Of a stretch of DNA of 5,933 bases, positions 1 through 5,157 are shown piece after piece. Source of the DNA: Verrucomicrobiota bacterium. GTDB lineage: Bacteria > Verrucomicrobiota > Verrucomicrobiia > Opitutales > UBA2995. The DNA lies in contig JAPUIL010000521.1 in assembly GCA_027297085.1 (NCBI GenBank), positions 1 to 5,933 on the forward strand, in the 5' to 3' direction. The position numbers and the translations under genes are program-made. Numbering within the stretch: the stretch's first letter is position 1; every line of letters begins with the position of its first letter. Under the pieces are notes generated by a model that searched no databases, was not told the origin of the DNA, and was given only the letters and a program-made list of their open reading frames with translations.

Positions 1-446
1 GCGCTTTCGAAATCCTACGCCTCTTGAGTATTGCTATCACACCGGATACCGGCGATGCCCTGACATTTTCAAATATTTCTACCGCACAAATTCCGCGGGC
101 TAGCAGAACAACCTTATACAGATTAGTTCTGAACTTTAGAGAATCCAAAGATGAACTGATTTTTTCAATACACTATCCACCAAACTTTTATGAAAAACAC
201 GGGATCGAACGATTGCTCTACAATATTCAACATTTTATCCGATTGGTTATTGAAAACCCGAGCATCCATCTAAATCAATTCCCGGACCTGCGCAGTCGCG
301 AGGAAGCAATCCAGCCCTTAACGGATGACGAATCTAATGAAGCAATCATGGAGCGGATGCCAACGATGCCTGGCGCCACCAATAAAAACGTTCACCGCAA
401 GTTAGCGAAGGTTTCAAAAGCATCGAGTAAACACAACCTGCAATAA
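1..446 (+). pseudogene. NRPS fragment: end of a condensation domain plus A10-like remnant (5' end outside window)
   Basis: The frame is already open at the left edge (AFEILRLL precedes the TTG at 24), so this is the 3' part of a gene that begins outside the window. Residues encoded by about 30-330 match, position for position, the end of the C domain encoded at about 1790-2100: both carry TP(D/E)TGD, a (I/L)HYPP block, KHGIER and NxFPDLR. This identifies it as the C-terminal lobe of a peptide-bond-forming condensation domain. Such domains are normally followed by a roughly 500-residue adenylation domain. Here only about 30 residues follow, including NKNVHRKLAKV, which resembles the closing A10 motif (NGKVDRKAL) of adenylation domains. 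I infer that the adenylation body was deleted. The frame stops at TAA 444-446, but the carrier-protein sequence continues in another frame, so this is a frameshift rather than a natural end. The C-domain identity is fairly sure; the A10 reading is tentative. Confidence 0.7.
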
Positions 447-763
447 GAATATCCCGTCTCACAAACACCCAGAAGATTCTTCGCCAGTTCTGGACAAAAA
501 TCCTGGGAGGGCCGCCAGCTGATTTGGATGCATCCTTTTTTGATTCAGGAGGACATTCCATTCTGGCGATCAATTTTATTTATAGCGTGAGAAACCGGTT
601 CAAGCTGGACTTGCCATTCTGCCAGTTCGAAGAACACGATAACATTCATAAACTTTCCCGGTGGATCGATGCCCAAACAAAATCGAGCAAAACGAATGCT
701 GGAAGCCACTTTGAAATCAAACCAGTAGAAGTACTCCGCTTCAATCCTTTGACCTATAAATAG
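431..763 (+). pseudogene. NRPS fragment: peptidyl carrier protein (PCP/thiolation) domain, frameshifted from upstream C domain
   Basis: Open from 431 (after TAA 428-430) to the TAG at 761-763, with no convincing start codon of its own. The translation contains ILRQFWTKILG, then DASFFDSGGHSILA, then a downstream helix ending in KLSRWID. This is the normal layout of a carrier domain: helix 1, then the DSFFxLGGHSLLA motif whose serine (codon 557-559) takes the 4'-phosphopantetheine arm. About 25 residues of linker lead to FNPLTYK, which is the beginning of the C1 motif (PLSxAQxRLWF) of a following condensation domain. The domain therefore sat between two C domains of one polypeptide. It lies one base out of frame with the preceding C-domain/A10 segment (a one-base loss or two-base gain within about 431-446). 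The carrier fold and its serine look intact; expression is doubtful because the frame has no start of its own. Confidence 0.78.
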
Positions 764-2128
764 AAGGATGTTTACTACCAGGAGATCACGAATCCGATAG
801 TAGCTGGAAAATTGGTTAGCCGGTCTTTTGTTCTTGAAGGCAGGTTAAACAAGCGGCGACTGAAGAAATCCATTAATTTTGTCGTCAATCTGCATGAGCG
901 ATTGCGCACTAAGGCGACAAAGATAGGAGACACTTATGTTGAAGAGATTGTACCTAAGGTGGAGGTGAGACTGATCTATAAAGACGTTTCGACACACGGC
1001 GAAATTAAGGCCATGGCCAGGGCCGAAGCATTATACAAGAAAGTATGTTTGGGCGGTATGAATCTTCAAGTACTTCCACTCATAGAAACACAGCTGCTAA
1101 AATTGGCTAATCAACGGCATTTTTTCATCTTTACAATTAATCACGGTATTGCGGACGCAGTAGCGCTAGAACTTCTATTCAAACAAATAAGCCAAACCTA
1201 CACTGAACTTACGCAAGGTCTGGCTCCCAGTCTATGCCCGCCACGATTTAGTTTTCGCCAATATTACAACGCCTATGAAGCCTGGTTGGCCGGAGACAAT
1301 AGGAAGCGATTAGAGAATTATTGGAAAAAAGAAACGCGAGATATACATCGCTATCAATTTCCCTTTGAGAAGAAACAGTATTCCGCGTCCCGGGTAAATT
1401 ACTCCTGCATGGAAACTTACTGTTTTAAAGACGATTGGAAGAACCGCATCACCACTTTTTGCATGACTCAGGGTGTATCAAAATTTGTGTTTCTCCTGGC
1501 AATCGTCCAGGTTATGATCTATCGATACCTTGGAAATTCAGTGGTTTTCGTCAGTAGCGCAACCGACACCAGGAAGACACCGGAAGAAGCTGAAATCGTA
1601 GGCGACCTTGGCTGTAGTATATATATTAAACAACGTCTGAAAGTGACGGGGAGTTTTACCGACCTTGTGAATAGGCTCAGGGCCAAAGTTTATGAAGTTA
1701 TTGAGAATAATATTCTCGGATCACCACGGTTAGGCAGCTGGGTACCCAATGACGAGGCTCCGGGCGCCAAAGCAGTCCATCAAATCAATGTAATGAAAAC
1801 GCCCGAGACCGGAGACAAACTTGAATTTCCTGGTATTTGTACGACCCCGGTGAATCGCCGCATTCGGCCAGCATCGACCAAATTGAACCTCGTGTTGTGC
1901 GAATCTAAAGAGGATTTGACCCTGGCTCTACACTACCCTCCTGACATTTTTGTAAAACATGGAATCGAACGCATGTTCTTCAACCTGCAGTGGTTCATGA
2001 GCATAGCCCTGGAATCCCCTCAATTAAGGTTGAACCGGTTTCCAGATCTTCGGGACCGTAAATCCATACGGGGACCTCTGACTCGGGAGGAAAGCGCTCT
2101 GACCTTACTGGATCGGATTGATACCTGA
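764..2128 (+). pseudogene. NRPS condensation domain, separated from the PCP by an in-frame amber codon
   Basis: The same frame as the preceding PCP continues directly after the TAG at 761-763 and runs to TGA 2126-2128. The first possible start inside it is TTG 812, which lacks the first 16 residues of the domain. Condensation-domain landmarks occur in order: remains of C1 (PLTYK-stop-KDVYY), C2-like LHERLRT (about 887-910), C3-like NHGIADA (1139-1159), C4-like FRQYYNAYEAW (about 1253-1285) followed by YWKKE, and C5-like VGDLGCSIYIKQRL (about 1598-1640). The length is about that of a whole C domain (430-450 residues). The family's HHxxxDG signature is changed to NHxxxDA: the second, catalytic His is kept (codon 1142-1144), but the first His and the Gly are lost. 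The typical C6 and C7 motifs are not recognisable. The end (LTREESALTLLDRIDT) corresponds to the C-to-A linker, and no adenylation domain follows. Decayed is the likely state; a read-through protein or sequencing error cannot be excluded. Confidence 0.77.
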
Positions 2129-2153
2129 AGATGCTAACCGGGCACATCGTTAA

Positions 2154-2300
2154 CGGTATATTCGATACCCGGATAGAACGGAAGAACTGTACGACCACGA
2201 TACGGATCCGCACGAATGGAATAACCTGGCCGATGATCCGTCCTTGCAGACGGTCAAAGACAGTTTGAAAAAGTGGAAGCCCAATTCGTTTGAGGTATAG
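2154..2300 (+). pseudogene. Orphan C-terminal tail of an S1-family sulfatase
   Basis: A 48-codon open stretch, bounded upstream by TAA 2151-2153 and ending at TAG 2298-2300, encodes [20 protein letters not shown], then EWNNLADDP, and ends in [11 protein letters not shown]. This is the characteristic end of many sulfatases (WRYIRYxDGxEELYDxxxDPxEWxNLAxDP), where the enzyme's C-terminal subdomain closes. The rest of the enzyme, including the CxPxR catalytic cysteine, is absent: the sequence just upstream is the end of an NRPS condensation domain. There is no start codon. It cannot be the missing end of the sulfatase at the right edge, because that gene lies about 3 kb downstream and runs off in the other direction. 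It is best read as the leftover of a deleted or recombined sulfatase gene. The tail resembles iduronate-2-sulfatase/choline-sulfatase-like enzymes more than the SGSH-like one at 5158, but that is an impression from memory. Confidence 0.8.
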
Positions 2301-2408
2301 CCGCTGCGTCCCCGCAATGCCGTTTCGAGTGCAGCCTAACATCGTTGGAATACAATGACTCACATCAACTTGCCAGAATCCCCAGTATTTTCTAGTAGCC
2401 AAATATGA

Positions 2409-2693
2409 CTGGGTGAGTTACCTCCATTAACCATGTTTTCTGAGTCAACACAGGAGATCCTGGATCATGCCTGGGAGGTTCTAAAAGCCGTTTGGCATTT
2501 CGAACTTTTCCACGAGACCGATATCACGATCTCCTTCCCGCAAAGGGATGTGCATCTTGATACCCTGAAGCCTCTGGTAAATCAATCTCGGGAAGCATTC
2601 TCCCGAGTAGCCTCAATAGTAAATCTTCCAATCTCTAACTGCACCCATGGATTTCCTCGACTTCTCATTAGACTCCATTCTTCGGCTAGGTAA
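2409..2693 (+). pseudogene. Probable orphan C-terminal tail of an MscS-family mechanosensitive channel
   Basis: The frame is open from 2409 (after TGA 2406-2408) to a TAG at 2691-2693; the only ATG near the front is 2433. The recognisable part is ITISFPQRDVHLDTLKPL, encoded at about 2518-2574. FPQRD(V/L)H is the hallmark of the extreme C-terminal cytoplasmic domain of MscS-type channels (usual form IEIPFPQRDLHL), and the preceding helix ILDHAWEVLKAVW fits the helix before it. The channel's transmembrane helices and pore are missing. The last 25 or so residues resemble nothing and overlap the start of corA by 47 bp in another frame, so the original stop has probably been lost. A translated 86-residue peptide from ATG 2433 is formally possible, but I consider this a gene remnant. 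The MscS assignment rests on one motif, so it is moderate. Confidence 0.5.
2587..2607. repeat. Short perfect hairpin upstream of corA
   Basis: CTCGGGA (2587-2593) and TCCCGAG (2601-2607) form a perfect 7-bp stem around a 7-nt loop, ending 39 bp before the corA start. No T-run follows on the + strand, so it is not a standard intrinsic terminator. It lies inside the MscS-like remnant and could be a leftover terminator stem, a leader structure of corA, or chance. Confidence 0.3.
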
Positions 2694-3744
2694 GAAAAAT
2701 CTGGGTGCGCCGCCGGGTATTGAAAATGCGGCCGACATCGATAAGCCACCCGAGCATGGGGTCGTTTCGATCTGCACCATTGATTATTCGCTCGAGGGGA
2801 TTGAACAACAAACGCATACCGACGTCGAAGCCTTGCTAAAGTCGGAGAAGCCCGATTGGGCTACCTACCGCTGGATCGACATTCAAGGGATTCACCCTTA
2901 CACGGTGAACCGTCTTAAAAACCACTTTAACATTCACACGCTTTCGGCCGAAGATGCACTCAACATTCCCCAGCGACAGAAGGTCGAAGATTATGAAGGC
3001 ACGCTCTTTATCATCCTCCGGATGCTGCAAATTACCGAGGGTAGTCTGATCAACGAACAAGTCAGTTTCTTTTACCTGGGCGATGTTATTATTACACAAC
3101 AGGAGAAACCGGGTGATGTGTGGGAACCTGTCCGTGAGCGAATAAACAGGGAGGGATCCCGGCTGCGGCAGTATGGCACGCCTTACCTTCTCTATGCGCT
3201 GATCGACGCCATCATTGATAACATTTTCCCCATTCTCGATACCTACTTTGACCTCATCGATGCGCTGGAGCAAGAAATCCTGTTGGAACCGATAAAGGGC
3301 ACCCAAATGCGTATACACAACATCAAACGCGACCTGGCGTATTTGCGTCAGGCGCTGTGGCCGATGCGCGACATTACGTCGGAGCTGTATAAAAATGACA
3401 TCGAGCTGCTTCCGAAAAAAGTAATTCCGTACTACCGCGATGTTCACGACCACAGCTTGCAAGCGATCGAGGCGGTTGAAATGTATTTGGAAAATGCCAA
3501 AGGACTGCAAGACCTGCTCATGAACGCGAACTCCAACCGCATGAATGAGGTCATGAAAGCCCTGACCATTATGGCCAGTTTGTTCATGCCCATCACCTTT
3601 TTCGCCGGATTGTATGGAATGAACTTTGAACACATTCCTGAACTTGGCTGGAAATATTCTTATCCTATATTCTTAAGTGTCTGCGCCCTGACAACGGGTT
3701 TCCTGCTCTTTTATTTCAAGCGGAAGGGCTGGATTGGGAAATGA
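2647..3744 (+). CDS. corA: Magnesium/cobalt transporter CorA
   Basis: Encodes a 365-residue CorA-family channel-type transporter, which forms homopentamers in the inner membrane and imports Mg2+ (also Co2+ and Ni2+ in characterised members). Residues 1-300 form the soluble, acidic and helix-rich cytoplasmic funnel, including the long willow-helix region. Two transmembrane segments close the protein, at about 305-323 and 338-357. Between them is the family signature GLYGMNFEHIPELGW, with the GMN selectivity motif at residues 324-326 and a positively charged C-terminus (FKRKGWIGK). Length and layout are complete. ATG 2647 is the only ATG near the front: an in-frame stop lies at 2620-2622 and the next internal Met is near residue 126. 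No Shine-Dalgarno sequence is visible. The start overlaps the 3' end of the MscS-like remnant by 47 bp. No ligand-binding leader such as an M-box was recognised. The downstream neighbour converges on it. The family call is very secure; the exact ion preference is inferred from the family. Confidence 0.96.
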   Translation: MDFLDFSLDSILRLGKKNLGAPPGIENAADIDKPPEHGVVSICTIDYSLEGIEQQTHTDVEALLKSEKPDWATYRWIDIQGIHPYTVNRLKNHFNIHTLSAEDALNIPQRQKVEDYEGTLFIILRMLQITEGSLINEQVSFFYLGDVIITQQEKPGDVWEPVRERINREGSRLRQYGTPYLLYALIDAIIDNIFPILDTYFDLIDALEQEILLEPIKGTQMRIHNIKRDLAYLRQALWPMRDITSELYKNDIELLPKKVIPYYRDVHDHSLQAIEAVEMYLENAKGLQDLLMNANSNRMNEVMKALTIMASLFMPITFFAGLYGMNFEHIPELGWKYSYPIFLSVCALTTGFLLFYFKRKGWIGK

Positions 3745-3754
3745 GTCGATTTAT

Positions 3755-3785
3755 CCCGGCAGACGTTGTGCTTGTCCAGGCCGGG
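3755..3785. terminator. Weak inverted repeat between convergent genes, possible bidirectional terminator
   Basis: CCCGGC (3755-3760) and GCCGGG (3780-3785) can form a 6-bp GC stem with a 19-nt loop in the 58-bp gap between the corA stop and the ATPase stop. The position suits a shared terminator, but the loop is long and no T-run follows on either strand. Termination here may instead be Rho-dependent. Confidence 0.2.
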
Positions 3786-3802
3786 CGGCATCAACTTCTG
3801 GT

Positions 3803-4942
3803 TCAGGTCACTATTACCGCACCCGAAAAACGCTGTTTCAGCCAGAGCGCGAAAAAGGGATTGGCAAAGCTATATGCCTTGGCTGCCCGGTTTATGAGCC
3901 ATAGCTCTTCCATGCGACCTAGAGCCTTGGTGATGGAACTGTTGGTGGTGATGCCAGATGTGTGTTTGAATTCTTTTGAGTAGACGGTTTTGCCCCCTAC
4001 TACGGCTAGTGCAAGTAGACATTTTAATTGGGAAGGAGCTATTGTTGAAACAATGTCCCCGTATTTGGAGCCCTCGATCTCAAAGATGACATCCAAGGCA
4101 TTTTGCAAAGAGGCTGCTCCCAAATCGTCTCCTGGTTCGCTCGCTTGCCACAACGCCCAGCAGGCCTGTTGAGTATCTCCCGTTATGGTGATTCCTAATT
4201 CCTGGATTCCCGTCCACAGTTCTGGGCTAATCATCCGACCTCCCTTAACAAAATTTCGCTCCAGAAAATTGTGGAAGGATTGGGTTCCCAAAGCACCCAC
4301 TTGTATAGAGATGGCGGATTTATAGAAAGGACTCACTGGATCCGCGAATATGTGTTCCATCTTGGTCCGCGAGCTGCCCGAAAACACATAGGGTAAATTT
4401 CCATGAAACTGGATCTTGCTGCGCATGCGAGCTAACGCTTCGCGACTATTTTTAATTTTTAGGATCTCTTGAAATTCATCGAAAACCACGACCAACGGCT
4501 TTTTCTTATGTAGTTCTGCCACGCGCTCCAATACATCTTCTATGACCCCGATGACGTCCCGTTGCATTGTCGTCCTATTTAAACTCAACGACGGTGTGCC
4601 TGTTTGTGGATCCATGCTGATTACGGGACTTAAGGAGGATAACAGCTTCAGAGCCTGTACTACGAAATTTCCTTTGTGTGAAACCGCTAAGGTGGCTCGT
4701 GCGATTCTCTCGGCGACGTCAACCGCTGTGTTCACCGCCATAAAATCCACATAGAGTAGACGACTTTGTTTCAGCTTGTTTGCCGTCCTTACAACCAGAG
4801 ATGTCTTGCCTACTCGGCGTTCGCCATGCAGCACGATGTTTTGTCCCGAGGCTAGCACGTCGACGATTAGTTTCTCCAATTTTGGACGGGGACAGAATTC
4901 CCTTCCTTCGACGACGCGGCCATATGCAAATGGATTTTTCAT
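3803..4942 (-). CDS. AAA-type ATPase (archaeal-ATPase-like, PF01637-type) with C-terminal winged-helix-like region
   Basis: A 379-residue STAND/AAA-like P-loop ATPase. The N-terminus (NPFAYGRVVEGREFCPR) is the usual family opening before the nucleotide fold. Walker A is GERRVGKT at residues 40-47 and Walker B is PLVVVFDEFQEI at 149-160 with Asp155/Glu156. A sensor-like stretch (YVFSGSSRTKMEHIF) lies at 185-199. Residues about 300-379 look like a winged helix followed by the common tail FANPFFALWLKQRF: a QLKCLLALA helix, then TSGITTNSSITKALGRMEELWLI, which resembles a recognition helix. No signal peptide or membrane segment is seen, so it is cytoplasmic. The biological role of this widespread family is largely unknown; suggested roles are regulation or stress-linked switching. 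ATG 4942-4940 fits the family N-terminus; an AAAAGG about 14 nt upstream is only a weak ribosome site. It converges with corA and diverges from the sulfatase. The paired palindromes at 4949-5031 lie directly before its start and probably govern its expression. Family is secure; function unassigned. Confidence 0.88.
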   Translation of the reverse strand: MKNPFAYGRVVEGREFCPRPKLEKLIVDVLASGQNIVLHGERRVGKTSLVVRTANKLKQSRLLYVDFMAVNTAVDVAERIARATLAVSHKGNFVVQALKLLSSLSPVISMDPQTGTPSLSLNRTTMQRDVIGVIEDVLERVAELHKKKPLVVVFDEFQEILKIKNSREALARMRSKIQFHGNLPYVFSGSSRTKMEHIFADPVSPFYKSAISIQVGALGTQSFHNFLERNFVKGGRMISPELWTGIQELGITITGDTQQACWALWQASEPGDDLGAASLQNALDVIFEIEGSKYGDIVSTIAPSQLKCLLALAVVGGKTVYSKEFKHTSGITTNSSITKALGRMEELWLINRAAKAYSFANPFFALWLKQRFSGAVIVT

Positions 4943-4948
4943 AGCTTT

Positions 4949-5031
4949 TATACGCCTTTTAGTGTTCCACCTTTTGGTGGAGAGTCAAGCGAAAATTATC
5001 CACCAAAAGGTGGAACGCCTATTAGCGTATA
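4949..5031. promoter_or_regulatory. Large symmetric structure: two inverted TCCACC-N4-GGTGGA palindromes flanked by TATACGC/GCGTATA
   Basis: GTTCCACCTTTTGGTGGA (4964-4981) is repeated as its exact reverse complement at 4999-5016, 18 of 18 bases, with a 17-nt spacer. Further out, TATACGC (4949-4955) pairs with GCGTATA (5025-5031) around the same symmetry centre (4990), with 8-nt unpaired stretches between the two stems. Each 18-mer is itself a palindrome (TCCACC-TTTT/AAAA-GGTGGA at 4966-4981 and 4999-5014), and their centres are 33 bp apart, close to three helical turns. The structure ends 6 bp before the ATPase start codon. It could be a double operator read by a dimeric regulator (possibly the ATPase itself), a leader hairpin covering the ATPase translation start, or a repeat end of a mobile unit. 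Function is inference; the repeats are directly visible. Confidence 0.75.
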
Positions 5032-5071
5032 GTTTTTTTGTTGAACGAAATGGATCCAAAAAGAACTATAC
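5027..5071. repeat. Second inverted repeat, GTATAGTT / AACTATAC, overlapping the palindrome structure
   Basis: GTATAGTT (5027-5034) is the reverse complement of AACTATAC (5064-5071). Allowing one mismatch, the stem extends through the adjacent T-run (5035-5039) and A-run (5058-5062), giving about 12-13 bp with a loop of about 18 nt. Its left arm shares bases 5027-5031 with the outer arm of the 4949-5031 structure, so the two foldings compete. Confidence 0.5.
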
Positions 5072-5098
5072 CCACTTATCGTATAACATGCAATAAGG

Positions 5099-5104
5099 TA
5101 TAAT
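5099..5104 (+). promoter_or_regulatory. Possible sigma70-type -10 box for the sulfatase gene
   Basis: A perfect TATAAT lies 53 bp before the sulfatase ATG, in the right orientation. The hexamer at the expected -35 spacing (TTATCG, 5076-5081, 17-bp spacer) matches TTGACA poorly. If used, transcription would begin near 5111, downstream of both inverted repeats. Confidence 0.35.
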
Positions 5105-5157
5105 GTCCTTGAGCGCATAAACTAACTTCAAGAAAGTAGCTGATCCCCAGTTTCAAA

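Noticed and set aside
1995..2402. 135-codon open frame on the - strand
   Set aside because: It is antisense to the C-domain end and to the well-supported sulfatase tail on the + strand, and its translation shows no recognisable domain.
2355..2408. Short frame MTHINLPESP... resembling the start of AhpD/carboxymuconolactone-like proteins
   Set aside because: Only about ten residues look similar before the frame ends at TGA 2406-2408; too short to support a gene or remnant.
2836..3633. 265-codon open frame on the - strand inside corA
   Set aside because: It lies fully antisense to corA, whose family signature and membrane segments are clear. The translation is low in recognisable motifs.
3741..3983. 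80-codon + strand frame whose ATG overlaps the corA stop (ATGA)
   Set aside because: The overlap suggests translational coupling, but most of it is antisense to the ATPase 3' end and no family is recognised.
3803..3983. Search for the partner of the TCCACC-N4-GGTGGA palindrome at the other end of the ATPase gene
   Set aside because: No CCACC/GGTGG palindrome is present near 3745-3983, so a simple transposon with matching ends is not supported.
4964..5016. CRISPR-like repeat or IS end
   Set aside because: There are only two copies, inverted to each other, with no array, no transposase gene and no target duplication seen.
4776..5096. 106-codon + strand frame across the ATPase 5' end and the palindromes
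   Set aside because: It is antisense to Walker A and the ATPase start, and runs through the inverted repeats with no recognisable domain.
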